Assembly: GCF_028748185.1 (NCBI RefSeq)
Contig: NZ_CP118164.1
Span: 3,100,001 to 3,164,000 of the forward strand
Length of the DNA stretch: 64,000 bases
Direction: 5' to 3'
DNA from: Bremerella sp. P1
GTDB lineage: Bacteria > Planctomycetota > Planctomycetia > Pirellulales > Pirellulaceae
The position numbers and the translations under genes were made by a program. Below the pieces are notes generated by a model that was not told the DNA's origin, did not search any database, and was given only the letters and a program-made list of their open reading frames with translations. Positions within the stretch are counted from its first letter, which is position 1, and each line of letters starts with the position of its first letter. Of the stretch, positions 45,624 through 56,400 are shown in pieces.

Positions 45624-46697
45624 TCAGGTGGCGGCTGGGTTGGCTCGCAATTGTTTGGCGATCTCGCGATTCTCTCGCTGAATCAGCTGTCCGCACGCGG
45701 CGGCGATATCGGCCCCTAGCGAATAGCGGATAGTGACGGGAAAACCAGCTTGTTTCAGTTGGTCTGCAAAACGATCTCTTGTTGCCTGATTGCTTCCCCG
45801 CAGATGATCGGCGCCGTCGATCGAATTGTACGGGATCAAGTTCACGTGTGCGTGGACGTTTTTCAGGAAACGGATCAGTTTTTCGGCATCCTCAGGCCGA
45901 TCGGTGCGTTGCTCTAACATCAGGTACTCGATCATGATTCGCCGCCGGTCGCTGAGCTGAAGCCGCAAAAGGGTCTCTTTTAAGCGGCTTAGCGAGACAC
46001 TTTTGGCCAGCGGAATCAGATCTTGGCGTTCAGCATCGTCGGCACTGTGCAGGCTGAGGGCCAAGTTGACGCTCGGGAATCGCTCGTCGAGACGTAGCAT
46101 TTCGTCGGGAATGCCTACCGTCGAAACGAGCAACCGCTGCTGTGAGTAGTCGAACAACAGGGGAGACGTCAGGGCGGTGATCACATCGTGAAGGTTTGCA
46201 GGATTGTGCAGTGGTTCGCCCATGCCCATGAAGACGATATTCCGCACGCGGCGGTCTTCGTCACGCAGCAGTTGGTTGGCCTGGACGACCTGATCCAGGA
46301 TTTGGGCGGCTGTAAGATTCCGGGCAATTCCCATCTGGCCTGTGGCACAAAAGCGACAGGCGGCCGCACAGCCAATTTGGGACGAGATACACAGCGACGT
46401 CCGGCCGGTGCCGGCACGCAGGATGACCGACTCGATCATCAGCCCCTCGTCGGTGCGAAAGAGCAGCTTCGTCGCCCCGTCCATCTGCGAGTCGAGCCGT
46501 TCAGCCAGCGTCAGGGGGTGGGGCTCGATCTCGGATCGTAAGATATCCGCCACATTGGGGGCGACTTCCGAGAGAGCTTCTTCGAAAGCCCAGCCCTGCT
46601 TCAGCCACCGCGTGCGAAATTTGCGGAGGGAATGGACGGTTTGCGAATCGTTTCCGAATCGCTCGTTCCAGGCTGTGACGTCGTACCAATACGGCAT
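45624..46697 (-). CDS. rlmN: 23S rRNA/tRNA adenine C2-methyltransferase RlmN
   Basis: About 357 residues from the ATG at 46697; an in-frame extension to 46745 crosses the likely promoter. The radical SAM cluster is C-AAA-C-RF-C, preceded seven residues earlier by the accessory Cys in LCISSQIGC. The methylated Cys needed for catalysis is in the C-terminal AAACGQL. GMGEPLHNP is also typical. It should methylate A2503 of 23S rRNA. Confidence 0.95.
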   Translation of the reverse strand: MPYWYDVTAWNERFGNDSQTVHSLRKFRTRWLKQGWAFEEALSEVAPNVADILRSEIEPHPLTLAERLDSQMDGATKLLFRTDEGLMIESVILRAGTGRTSLCISSQIGCAAACRFCATGQMGIARNLTAAQILDQVVQANQLLRDEDRRVRNIVFMGMGEPLHNPANLHDVITALTSPLLFDYSQQRLLVSTVGIPDEMLRLDERFPSVNLALSLHSADDAERQDLIPLAKSVSLSRLKETLLRLQLSDRRRIMIEYLMLEQRTDRPEDAEKLIRFLKNVHAHVNLIPYNSIDGADHLRGSNQATRDRFADQLKQAGFPVTIRYSLGADIAAACGQLIQRENREIAKQLRANPAAT

Positions 46698-46722
46698 AAA
46701 GGGTTCTCTGCAGGGTTTTCCC

Positions 46723-46728
46723 AGTATA
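46723..46728 (-). promoter_or_regulatory. Candidate -10 element of rlmN
   Basis: Minus strand TATACT within gttatactgg, 26-31 bases before the ATG at 46697. A TTGAGT lies 15 bases upstream, slightly short for a -35. The position gives a ~20-base leader. Confidence 0.4.
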
Positions 46729-46877
46729 ACAGTTATCCCATTCACTCAACGATGAATGCCGGTGGTTGGCCGTCTGAATTCACGTTTTTCCCAGGAGCAT
46801 GCGCCGTAGATAGGGTAAAATAGAAGTAGTTTCCGATCCTCGACCGAATAATTCGTTGCGAAGAGTGAGGTCAACCA

Positions 46878-47087
46878 ATGAACGTCAACACCTATCACCA
46901 CTGGAAGTTCACCGTGGTTGGCGGCGGGATCGCGGCCCTGGGGCTCTTCTTGCTGTCGACGTCTTACCTGAACCCGCAGTCGACATCGTTGATGTCTTCC
47001 GCCGGAGTCGGAACACTCGTCCTCGGCATGGCCGTTTTCGCCTACGGGCTTTGGGCCTACCTGAGACATCAACCAGGGAAGAATTAG
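46878..47087 (+). CDS. Small two-helix membrane protein (69 aa)
   Basis: Two hydrophobic helices (FTVVGGGIAALGLFLLS and AGVGTLVLGMAVFAYGLWAYL) with a short loop and basic tail. The family is unrecognised. The ATG is preceded by gagtgagg. A TAAAAT at 46816-46821 could be the -10. The stop is seven bases from that of the ABC ATPase gene on the other strand. Confidence 0.65.
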   Translation: MNVNTYHHWKFTVVGGGIAALGLFLLSTSYLNPQSTSLMSSAGVGTLVLGMAVFAYGLWAYLRHQPGKN

Positions 47088-47094
47088 GCGACGG

Positions 47095-48969
47095 CTAGAC
47101 CGATGCCGCCGACTTTAAACGAGCAGCTTTTGCCTCGTGCCGCTCGGCTTGCCGTCGGTCGATGTGTTCGAGGTCGTCTCGCGGCGTGGCGTTGATGAGC
47201 TTACGAGTATATTCCTCTTTCGGATCGGCATAGATCGCTTCGGCCGGGCCGAATTCGACGATCTTGCCTTCGTTCATCACGGCCATCATGTCGGCCATGA
47301 ACTTGACCACGCTCAGATCGTGGCTGATGAAGATGTACGTCAGGCCGCGCTTCTCTTGCAGGTCTTTCAGCAGGTTCAGGACCTGGGCTTGGACCGACAC
47401 GTCGAGCGCTGAGACTGATTCGTCACAGACGAGGAAGTCTGGCTCGACGGACAGCGCCCGGGCAATGCAGATACGCTGACGCTGACCGCCGGAGAACTCG
47501 TGCGGGTAGCGGCGAAGATGATCGGGATTCATCCCCACTTCCTGCATGAGATACGCGGCTCGATCGCGTTGTTCTTTCTTCGTCTTGCCGATGTTCTGAA
47601 TGACCATCGGTTCGCAGATAGCGGACTCGATCGTCATGCGTGGATTCAAGCTGCCGTAGGGATCCTGAAAGATGATCTGGATCTTCTTCCGCATCTCGCG
47701 AAGTGCGTACCCATGCAGGCCGCGAACATTCACCCCTTCAAATTCGACCGTACCATCGGTGGGCTCGATCAGACGCAGGATGGCTCGTCCGCTGGTTGTC
47801 TTGCCACAGCCAGACTCGCCAACCAGACCCAGCGTCTGTCCGCGATAGACATCGAAGTCGATTCCGTCGACCGCTTTCACGTGACCGCTGACCCGCGAGA
47901 AAATCCCTTTGCGGATCGGGAAGTGAACCTTCAAGTTACGCACTGAAAGTAGTGGTCGCTCGTCATCAGCAACAGCCTTCGTGTCGGCCGTGTAAGAACC
48001 CTCTTCCCAAGGGTGTCCCATTTCCTGCAAGGCCTGCTTGGGATGCAGGAGTCGCCCTCGTCCTTCGACCATCAGTTGATCGAACTTCTCCTGCGACATC
48101 TCCTTCTCGATAATCTCCACGCCGGACTCGGTCGTCTTCGACTCCATGAAGTCGCTGACGGTCGGTAGTCGACGATACTTCGTGTCGAGGCGCGGACGAC
48201 AGGCCAGCAGACCCTTAGTGTATGGGTGCTGGGGATTCTCGAAGATCTGGCGGATGTTACCGTTTTCGACAATGTTGCCCCGGTACATGACCAGCACATG
48301 GTCAGCAATCTCGGCAATGACACCCAGGTCGTGCGTAATGAACAGAATCGACATCCCACGGCTGTCACGCAGCTGACGAAGAATATCGAGGATCTGGGCC
48401 TGGATGGTCACGTCGAGAGCGGTCGTCGGTTCGTCGGCAATCAGCAGCTTGGGATTGCAGCTGAGGGCCATCGCGATCATGACACGCTGCTTTTGACCGC
48501 CAGACATCTGGTGCGGGTAGTAGTCGACGCGCTTGTGCGGTTCGGGGATGCCCACTTCCTCGAACAGTTGGATCGTCCGTTCGCGGGCTTCCTTTTTGTT
48601 GAGATCTTGATGCAGGCGAATGGCTTCCATGACCTGCGCGCCGACGGTGAACACGGGGTTCAGCGACGTCATCGGTTCCTGGAAGATCATGCTGATGTCT
48701 TTACCGCGAATCTTCCGCATCGCCGGATCAGGCAGGCGAACGAGATCGGTACCCAGGAACGAGATACTGCCTTCCTCGATCGTGGCACTGCGTGCGAGCA
48801 GCTGCATGATCGACAGCGACGTGACCGACTTGCCGGAGCCGGATTCACCGACGATACCCAGCGTTTCCCCTTCCTCGAGTTGGAAGGAGATGCCGTCCAC
48901 GGCCTTGACGATTTCCTCGCCATGGAAGTAGGTCCGCAGGTTGTCGACTTTAAGCAGGGTTTTGGTCAT
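47095..48969 (-). CDS. Peptide ABC transporter, fused double ATPase (DppD-DppF type)
   Basis: About 624 residues from the ATG at 48969. Two complete nucleotide-binding domains are joined in one chain. The first has [16 protein letters not shown] and [12 protein letters not shown]; the second has [16 protein letters not shown] and [12 protein letters not shown]. Both have the C-terminal oligopeptide-type extension ([22 protein letters not shown]). The 60-residue linker is longer than usual. It powers import by the permeases encoded directly upstream. Confidence 0.95.
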   Translation of the reverse strand: MTKTLLKVDNLRTYFHGEEIVKAVDGISFQLEEGETLGIVGESGSGKSVTSLSIMQLLARSATIEEGSISFLGTDLVRLPDPAMRKIRGKDISMIFQEPMTSLNPVFTVGAQVMEAIRLHQDLNKKEARERTIQLFEEVGIPEPHKRVDYYPHQMSGGQKQRVMIAMALSCNPKLLIADEPTTALDVTIQAQILDILRQLRDSRGMSILFITHDLGVIAEIADHVLVMYRGNIVENGNIRQIFENPQHPYTKGLLACRPRLDTKYRRLPTVSDFMESKTTESGVEIIEKEMSQEKFDQLMVEGRGRLLHPKQALQEMGHPWEEGSYTADTKAVADDERPLLSVRNLKVHFPIRKGIFSRVSGHVKAVDGIDFDVYRGQTLGLVGESGCGKTTSGRAILRLIEPTDGTVEFEGVNVRGLHGYALREMRKKIQIIFQDPYGSLNPRMTIESAICEPMVIQNIGKTKKEQRDRAAYLMQEVGMNPDHLRRYPHEFSGGQRQRICIARALSVEPDFLVCDESVSALDVSVQAQVLNLLKDLQEKRGLTYIFISHDLSVVKFMADMMAVMNEGKIVEFGPAEAIYADPKEEYTRKLINATPRDDLEHIDRRQAERHEAKAARLKSAASV

Positions 48970-48989
48970 GGTCGGATCGGACAAGGATG

Positions 48990-50102
48990 TTAGGCGTCGC
49001 GTGTTCGTGGGTCGGTAGCTTCCTGGATTCCTTCACCGATCAGGTTGTATGCCAACACGGTGGTAAAAATGGCCAGCCCAGGAAAGAAGATCAGCCACCA
49101 CATCGAGCGGATGTTGTTCTGCCCTTCGTGCAGGACGCGACCCCAAGTCGGCGTCAGTGTGTCAGCACCAATCCCGAGGAAGCTGAGTGCACTCTCAGTG
49201 AAAATGGCAGCGGCAATGCCGAAGCTGATCGGCACAAGAATCGGTGCCAAGGCGTTTCGCAGGATATGGATGAACATGATTCGCATGGAACCTGCTCCCA
49301 TGGCCTTCGCCGCGGCAACGTACTCGATCTGTTTGATCTTGAGGAATTCAGCCCGCGTGAGTCGTGCGATACCGGTCCACCCGGTAAGGCCAATCACGGC
49401 CACCACCTGCCAAATGCTGGGATGCTCGGCGATGGCCAATAGGGCGATCACCAGAATCAGCGTGGGAACGCACAGGATGATTTCGATGAACCGGGAAAGC
49501 ACGAAGTCGACCCAGCCGCCAAAGTAGCCTGCACAGGCACCAATGGTGACCCCAATGACTCCGGCAATGCCCATCGATACGAAACCGACCAACAGGGCCA
49601 CGCGGGTTCCATGCACGAGTTGGGCGAAGACATCGACACCGTTCGAGTCGGTCCCCATCAGGTTGCGCCAATTCGGTTTCCCGTCGGCCTTGTCGGGGTT
49701 GCCAGGTTGCCCTTCAAACCAGTCTTCGCGGACGCGTTCGATCGGGTCTTGGCGAACTAGCGGCCAGATGGCCCAGCTATCAGGATCGTTCGCTTTGAGG
49801 TTGGGTTCGTAACGTTTCTCGAAGTGATCGCCGGTGGTGAAGATCGCGTTTTCCCACGGAGCGTAAAAGTAGCCCATGCAGGGAAAATAGATATTCCCTT
49901 TGTAGGAGCACACGATCGGCTTGGTACCAGCGATCGCCGGAGAAAAGATGGCAACCAGCGCGAGGAAGCCAACGAAGTAAAGCCCCAGCATGGCCATCGG
50001 ACGACGTCGATAGTAACGCCAGGCAGTGGCCCAGAAGCCTTGCGAGACCGCAGGCTTGGTTGGTTTGACGGGCTGTTGAGCAGGTTCAGGCACGGCACTC
50101 AT
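48990..50102 (-). CDS. Peptide ABC transporter permease (DppC/OppC type)
   Basis: A 370-residue protein with an N-terminal helix, a long periplasmic insert (residues ~60-150), and the usual core of five more helices. The coupling motif is EFLKIKQIEYVAAAKAMGAGSMRIMFIHILRN, the EAA loop. GTDSNGVDVFAQLVHGTRVAL is typical of OppC. The insert is larger than in classical DppC. It starts three bases after the dppB-type gene and pairs with it. Confidence 0.94.
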   Translation of the reverse strand: MSAVPEPAQQPVKPTKPAVSQGFWATAWRYYRRRPMAMLGLYFVGFLALVAIFSPAIAGTKPIVCSYKGNIYFPCMGYFYAPWENAIFTTGDHFEKRYEPNLKANDPDSWAIWPLVRQDPIERVREDWFEGQPGNPDKADGKPNWRNLMGTDSNGVDVFAQLVHGTRVALLVGFVSMGIAGVIGVTIGACAGYFGGWVDFVLSRFIEIILCVPTLILVIALLAIAEHPSIWQVVAVIGLTGWTGIARLTRAEFLKIKQIEYVAAAKAMGAGSMRIMFIHILRNALAPILVPISFGIAAAIFTESALSFLGIGADTLTPTWGRVLHEGQNNIRSMWWLIFFPGLAIFTTVLAYNLIGEGIQEATDPRTRDA

Positions 50103-50105
50103 GAG

Positions 50106-51086
50106 TTACGAATAAGTAATCCGGGGGTCAACGAATGCGTACAGAACATCGGCCAGCAGCTGACCGAGCAGCGTCATGACCGAGAACATCAATACCAAGC
50201 CCATAATCACCGGATACTCTCGCATGGTGATCGATTGGTAAAAGAGATAGCCGATGCCATTCCACTGGTAAATGGTTTCCAGGATCACCGAGCCGGCCAG
50301 CAATGCGGGAAGCGTCAAGCCGATGATCGTGACCAGAGGAATCAGCGAGTTCCGGAACGCATGCTTCACCAAGATGCTACTCGGACTGGCCCCTTTGGCC
50401 TTCGCGGTTCGGATGTAATCTTGCTGGATTGTCTCCATCATGTTGGCTTTGATGAAGCGGGTATAGTAGGCCAGCGATGTGTAGGTTAAGCAGATCACCG
50501 GCAAAATGGCATGCGATAGAACATCCCAAAACTTGCCCAGCGTGCTCATCTCGGCATAGCCTTCACCGGTCGACCCGTACAGAGGTAGCCACTCGAGACG
50601 CACCGCAATGATCAAGTTCAAATAGACGGCCGCCACAAAGCTGGGCAACGCGTACAGAATGTAAAGAATCGTGCTAACCAGCCGTTCGCGGAACGACAAG
50701 GCATTCGCGGTCGACCAGAGCCCCATGGGAATACACAGAAGGTAGGTCAAAACCAGCGACGTGCCGGTAAGGATCAGCGTCTTAGGGAGTCGCTCGCCGA
50801 TGATGATCGTGACCTTCCGGCGATCATTGATGCCGCGTCCCAGGTCGCCTTGCATGACATCGCCTAGCCAATACCAGTAACCGACATACCAGGCCTTGTC
50901 CAAGCGGTATTGCTTTGACAGCTTGTCCATCTGCTCTTGCGACATCATGGCGTCCATGCGGACGGTTTCTTGCATGATGGTTAGCGGCGTGCCCGGCATA
51001 TTCCGGATAAGCCCATACACAATGAAGGTCACCGCCAGCAATGTGAAGATGCCAATCAGGAGGCGACGGGCGATATAGGTCAGCAT
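50106..51086 (-). CDS. Peptide ABC transporter permease (DppB/OppB type)
   Basis: A protein of 326 residues with six helices. It opens MLTYIARRLLIGIFTLLAVTFIVYGL, as in DppB/OppB, and carries the EAA loop MMETIQQDYIRTAKAKGASPSSILVKHAFRN. It forms the channel with the downstream DppC-type permease. The substrate-binding protein gene ends 69 bases upstream. Confidence 0.94.
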   Translation of the reverse strand: MLTYIARRLLIGIFTLLAVTFIVYGLIRNMPGTPLTIMQETVRMDAMMSQEQMDKLSKQYRLDKAWYVGYWYWLGDVMQGDLGRGINDRRKVTIIIGERLPKTLILTGTSLVLTYLLCIPMGLWSTANALSFRERLVSTILYILYALPSFVAAVYLNLIIAVRLEWLPLYGSTGEGYAEMSTLGKFWDVLSHAILPVICLTYTSLAYYTRFIKANMMETIQQDYIRTAKAKGASPSSILVKHAFRNSLIPLVTIIGLTLPALLAGSVILETIYQWNGIGYLFYQSITMREYPVIMGLVLMFSVMTLLGQLLADVLYAFVDPRITYS

Positions 51087-51155
51087 GCGAAAGAACGACT
51101 TGGAAAGGTTGGTGGAAGGAACACTGCGAATCGATCGATCAGGTGGACGGCTAGG

Positions 51156-53099
51156 CTACAGCGGCTTAATCTTCCAAACCGATTCCATGCCGGGCGTATA
51201 GTGGAACGGGCCACGAGCACTAAATTCGTAACCTCGCATGTCCTTGTTAAACCCATATAGCGACGACAAGTAGAAGAGCCAGGTGTACGGCTGGTCTTCG
51301 TAGAAGATCGTGGCCATTTCCTGGTAGATCTTGGCTCGCTTTTCGCGATCCAGTTCGACCATACCTTCTTCGTACAGCTCATCGACCTTCTTGTTCGAAT
51401 ACTGGCCGTAGTTACGAGTCTGGCCGGTGCCGAAGATGTTCTTGGTGTAGAACGGATCGGTACCAGAACCCCAACCGCCCAGCATCGCGTCGAACGTGTG
51501 GTCCTGGGCTTTCTGCTGCAGAACGGTGAACTCGGTGGCCCGCTCTTCGACCTTAATGCCCAGCTTGTTCAGGCTGGTAACAATCACGCGGGCAACCTTT
51601 TCCGAGGTGGGCGTTTGTCCCCGCATCAGGGTGAAGTGGAAGGGAACCTTTTTGTCACCGATCATCTTGTCGCGAATACCGTCAGCATCGCTATCGACCC
51701 AGCCGGCTTCGTCCAACAGCTTACGGGCCTTGTCGAGATCGTACGTAAACATCGGCAGCGGCGGTTCCGGGGCCATCCACGAGGTCGGATGGAACGGACC
51801 ATTGGCTTGCTCGAACAAGCCATCCAGAACGCGGTCCAGCAGTTCCTTGTAGTCGATGCCATAGCTCATTGCCCGACGAACTTTGGGGTCCTTAAAGAAC
51901 TCGGACTCGCAGTTCCAGGTAATGTGATACTCGGTCCACTCGGTAGCCTTCACTTTTACGTTGTTGGCAAAGAACTCTGGCGTGTTGGCGTCGGTGTTCC
52001 ACTTAGGAGCCGGAATCTCCATTTCGTCGATCTTGCCTGCCGACAGCGCGAGCAGTGCCGTGTTGGTGTCGGTAATCACTTCCATGCGGATGTTCTTGAA
52101 GAACGGCTTATCGCGAACCTGCTTGCCATCGTGCATGTAGAAGCCTTCACGACGCTGAAGCATCACGTTCTTGCCGCGGGTTCGCGAGATGACCTCATAC
52201 GGACCGCCGACGACCGGCGTCTCTTCCAGCTTCAGGTGAATGTCGCTATCGACCATGCTGGGGTCCATCGCGATCGATTCGTAGTAGATGTGTTTCGGAA
52301 TGACCGGAAACTCATCTTTCCACTCGTTCACAGCGGTGGACTTCTCGTGGAAGATGCAGAATGTGTAGTCGTCGTAGGCCTTCAGGTAGAGGACCGTCTC
52401 CATACCGCTGGAGATGGCCGGCATGAAAGCAACCATATCGGGGTGCTTCACCAGCTTGAAGGTAAACTCCCAGTCGTAGGCCGTGATCGGCTTGCCATCC
52501 GACCAGGTCAGGTCGTCGCGAATGACGAACTTGTGGACCGTGTTGTCTTCATTAACCTGCCACGACTTGATGAACGTTCCGTTGCCCACCGCGTTCAGGT
52601 CGATATCCGAGGTAATCGAACCCACGCCGGTCAGTCCGGCGACGTCGAAGTCCGACGTGGAACTCATCGTCAGTGGGTTCAGGCTGTTGATATCACCAGC
52701 AACGTGATGCACCCACGTCGCGTCCCAATTGACTTCGTCTTCGCTTTTGGGGAGGACCTTGACCGACTCGAGGATCTCTTGGATCTGCTCGTCGTTTTCT
52801 GACTTTAGATTGACGGCTTCCGCCGGAGGCATCGGAGGTTCGTAGTTAGCCAGTTGCTGCTTGAGCTGGTCGAGCAGGTTGATGACTGGTTTGTCCTTCC
52901 AGGTGTTATTGGCGTCCAGTTCTTCCAGCGATGGGGGCTCGAAACCTTTGACCCCTTTCTCGTAGTCGAACTCTTCGATGGCTGCCTGGATCTCGTCTTC
53001 CGAGTATTCCGAGGAACCTCCGGTACAACCAGCCAATGGGGCTAGTATCACGAGGAACAAGAAGAGATGGATAGCCAGGGCGCCACGGACGTTTGTCAT
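51156..53099 (-). CDS. Peptide ABC transporter substrate-binding lipoprotein
   Basis: A 647-residue protein. The lipobox is LAPLAGC (Cys at about residue 25). Residues ~26-125 are an acidic helical extension not found in standard DppA/OppA. The family 5 binding fold follows: WVHHVAGDINSLNPLT, then IRDDLTWSDGKPITAYDWEFTFK, VRRAMSYGIDYKELL and YDLDKARKLLDEAGW. It is the first gene of the importer operon. The natural ligand is probably a peptide, but sugars are possible in this family. Confidence 0.93.
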   Translation of the reverse strand: MTNVRGALAIHLFLFLVILAPLAGCTGGSSEYSEDEIQAAIEEFDYEKGVKGFEPPSLEELDANNTWKDKPVINLLDQLKQQLANYEPPMPPAEAVNLKSENDEQIQEILESVKVLPKSEDEVNWDATWVHHVAGDINSLNPLTMSSTSDFDVAGLTGVGSITSDIDLNAVGNGTFIKSWQVNEDNTVHKFVIRDDLTWSDGKPITAYDWEFTFKLVKHPDMVAFMPAISSGMETVLYLKAYDDYTFCIFHEKSTAVNEWKDEFPVIPKHIYYESIAMDPSMVDSDIHLKLEETPVVGGPYEVISRTRGKNVMLQRREGFYMHDGKQVRDKPFFKNIRMEVITDTNTALLALSAGKIDEMEIPAPKWNTDANTPEFFANNVKVKATEWTEYHITWNCESEFFKDPKVRRAMSYGIDYKELLDRVLDGLFEQANGPFHPTSWMAPEPPLPMFTYDLDKARKLLDEAGWVDSDADGIRDKMIGDKKVPFHFTLMRGQTPTSEKVARVIVTSLNKLGIKVEERATEFTVLQQKAQDHTFDAMLGGWGSGTDPFYTKNIFGTGQTRNYGQYSNKKVDELYEEGMVELDREKRAKIYQEMATIFYEDQPYTWLFYLSSLYGFNKDMRGYEFSARGPFHYTPGMESVWKIKPL

Positions 53100-53198
53100 T
53101 ACGCAACCTCTTAACGAGACAGCATCAAATGGAATCCACCGCTAGCAACGCTGTGAGCTGACCCAATCGATGCAATTTTCCTAATTAATCCCCTTGGA

Positions 53199-53227
53199 AT
53201 CGTAAACGTATCAAAAAAATGGGTCAA
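53199..53227 (-). promoter_or_regulatory. Candidate promoter of the peptide importer operon
   Basis: Minus strand TTGACC (53227-53222) and TACGAT (53204-53199) are separated by 17 bases. They match five and four consensus bases, and lie about 100 bases before the ATG of the binding-protein gene. Confidence 0.4.
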
Positions 53228-53394
53228 TAACGGCTCACCGCGGGTTCCTCATTAGCCACTGCTGCTGTCATGGCTGTCTTCATGCACTTTTTGGGGGGAA
53301 TCGACAGCTAGCGTATCGAGTCGGGGCAAAATTTGCCGTTTGGCGCGATTTTGCTGATTTTGTCGGCCTCCCTACCCGATCTTTCCAAATGATG

Positions 53395-53447
53395 GATGAG
53401 ACTTGATTGCGCTCGCGCTGGGTTCTCATCAATTGCCTATCGCGAGC
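53395..53447 (+). promoter_or_regulatory. Possible H-type pseudoknot before the heme-binding protein gene
   Basis: Two exact 7-bp pairings interleave: gatgaga (53395-53401) with tctcatc (53424-53430), and gctcgcg (53411-53417) with cgcgagc (53441-53447). The order is that of an H-type pseudoknot with loops of 9, 6 and 10 bases, 30 bases before the ATG at 53478. Each pairing alone could be chance. The rest of the 378-bp gap (53100-53477) holds a 13-bp palindrome at 53325-53337 and no gene. Confidence 0.35.
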
Positions 53448-53477
53448 AAACGTTACGTCATTGGTATGAGATTGAAT

Positions 53478-56400
53478 ATGTCGACTACCCCCAAAACTCC
53501 TTGGTTGTTGCTAATCGCCGTCGCCCTGCTCGTGACCGGAGCTCCCAGCTTCGTGCATGCCCAGGCCACGCAACCTCAATGGATCTGGGCCACGCAGCAC
53601 CATAAAGACCAGGTTCCGGCGAGCAGCTGCTTTTTCCGTAAGAGCATCAACATTTCTCAGATGACCGGTGGTCAAATCATGATCACCGCTGACGATGAAT
53701 ATGAGCTCTGGATAAACGGAAAAAAAATCGCAGAAGACAATAACTGGCGAAATCGGCGGAAATACGACATTTCGAACCACCTGACCATCGGTGACAATGT
53801 CTTCGCCGTTCAGGTGCGAAACACGCAAGGCAACGCCGCAGGGCTCTTGGCCGAGATTACGATCTTCGGTTCCAACAACCAGAAGGTGAGCTTCCCCTCG
53901 AATTCGTCGTGGAAGACGGATCTGCGTCCGTTCCCACTCTGGCAATCGACTTTCTACAGCGATTCACGTTGGCAACGTGCTCAGGAGTTTGGTCCGGCTA
54001 ACGGAACGACTCCTTGGAATAACGGACAGCCGCAGGTCGCTGCGAACACCAATAATGGTCCTCCGGTTCCTCCAGAACCATCGTTTGCTGAGAAGCCACG
54101 TCCTTCGCAGCGTCCGATTGAGGCCAAGCCAATCTCGACCGCTAAGAAGCCTCAGGCAACGCAGCCTGAGGTGGTATCGACTCCGCCTGAGAATGTCCCG
54201 GCAGAAGAATCGCGTTTCCGCATTCTGCCTGGCTTTGCGATTCAAGAGGTCATTTCGGCCGAGAAGACCGGCGCGCTGATCTCGATGACCTTCAATGAAT
54301 TCGGCAACATCATCGCCTCGAAAGAAGGCGGCGACCTGATGCTGATCTACGATTCCAACGATGATGGTGTCGTCGATGCACAGCGGGTTTACAACGACAC
54401 GATCAAAAACGTCCAAGGTATTTTGCCACTCAACGGCGATTTGTTCGTCGTTGGCGAAGGCTCCGAAGGAACGGGCCTCTACAAGCTGAGCGATACCGAT
54501 GGAGACGGCGACGTCGAAGAGGTTGCAACGCTGGTTACTTTCAACGGAGCGATCGGTGAGCACGGCCCGCACGGTCTGGCCTTGGGACCGGACGGATTGA
54601 TTTACATGGTGGCCGGTAACGACACCAAGCTCGAGTCCGACGTCGATGAAAAGAGCCCTCACCGCCACTTCTATGAAGGGGACCTTGTCCCACGGTTTGA
54701 GGATCCAGGCGGTCATGCAGTGGGAGTGAAAGCCCCAGGCGGCATGGTCCTGCGTACCGACATTGAAGGGCAGAAGGTCGAGATCGTCGCTGGCGGTATT
54801 CGCAATGCTTACGACCTGGCATTCAATCGCAACGGCGACCTGTTCATTCACGACAGCGATATGGAATGGGACGAAGGTTTGGTCTGGCACCGTCCGACCC
54901 GCCTCTACCAGGTTTCGCCCGGCTCCGATTTCGGTTGGAGAAGCGGTTGGGCGAAGTGGCCAAATTACTATCCTGACTGTGTTCCGCCGATTCTGGAAAC
55001 CGGAGCTGGTTCTCCGACCGGCTTAGTCGTTTACGATCACTTCAAGTATCCAGCGAAGTATCAGAACCGCCTGTTTGTTACCGACTGGGCCAATGGCCGC
55101 ATTAGCACGGTATCACTGACCCCAGATGGCGCTGGCTATGTTGCCAAGAGCGAAGCACTGCTCGAAGGCAAGCCAATGAACGTGACCGATCTGGAAGTTG
55201 GTCCCGATGGCTGGGTCTACTTCACGACCGGTGGCCGTGGCACCGAAGGCGGACTTTATCGAATTGTCTACAAGGGAGACATCCCTGAAGGAAGCGACGA
55301 CCTGGGCAAGGGAATCGCTCAGGCAATCCGTCATCCTCAGCCACAAAGTGCTTGGGGTCGGCAGAAGATCGCCGAGATTCAATCCGATTTGGGTGACTTG
55401 TGGAATCCACAGATCCAAGGTGTTGCGATCGCGAAAGAGAATCCTTCGTACTATCGCACCCGTGCACTTGATTTGATGCAGTTATATGGTCCGTCGCCGA
55501 CGCTTAGCATGCTGCTTGAGTTGACTGAGGATGACAATGCCGAAGTGTGCCAAAAGGCAATCTCGCTTTTGATTAACTACCCAGGCAGCGAGGCGACCGA
55601 TCGTTTACGCGAATTGCTAGAGCACAAAAGCTCGGCCGTTCGTCGAGAAGCATGTGAAACGCTCTGCGAGATTCGTGGTACGGTAAACTACGAGGAACTA
55701 CGACCTTTGTTGTCTGCTGAAGATCGACGCGAAGCCTATTCGGCTCGTCGCTTGCTCGAGAACCAGCCGGTTGAAAACTGGATCGAAGATGCTTTGATTG
55801 CCGATTCGGCAACGCTGTTCAACACCGGTTGCATCGCTGCTCTTGTGTCTCAGCCGTCACATGACATCGCTTTGAAGATCGCCTTGCGAGCTCAGAAGCG
55901 TTTGGATGACTACCTGAGCGATGAAGAATTCCTATCGATGCTGCGTGTCATTCAGTTGGCGATCGACCGTGGAAGCCTCAACGAAAGCGAGGTGCCAGGT
56001 CTGGCAGACCGATTGGCCAGCGAGTTTCCCGCAGCCGACCACAAGATGAATCGCGAATTGATTCGCACGCTGGCACACTTCCGCGTATCCGATATCACCG
56101 ACCGCTACATCGCCCACCTCGACAGTAAGCTGCCGGCCGCTGAGCGTTTGAATTTGGCTATGCACATGTCCTTCATTGAAGAAGGATGGACCAGCGAACA
56201 GAAGCTGAAACTGCTAGGTCATCTGGAAAGCGGCTTGAAGATCGAAGGCGGCGAAGGGCTGCGTGGCTACATCGAAACGAGCACGAAGCAATTTGTGAAA
56301 TGCTTGACGCCAGAAGAACAGTACGTGGCGCTGACCATGGGACACATGTGGCCCAACGCAGCCTTGGCCGTTCTGTTTGAATTGCCAGAGCATCCCAGCG

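Noticed and set aside
51498-52802. 434-codon plus-strand open frame
   Set aside because: Antisense to the peptide-binding lipoprotein gene. Its length comes from codon bias; there is no signal or domain pattern.
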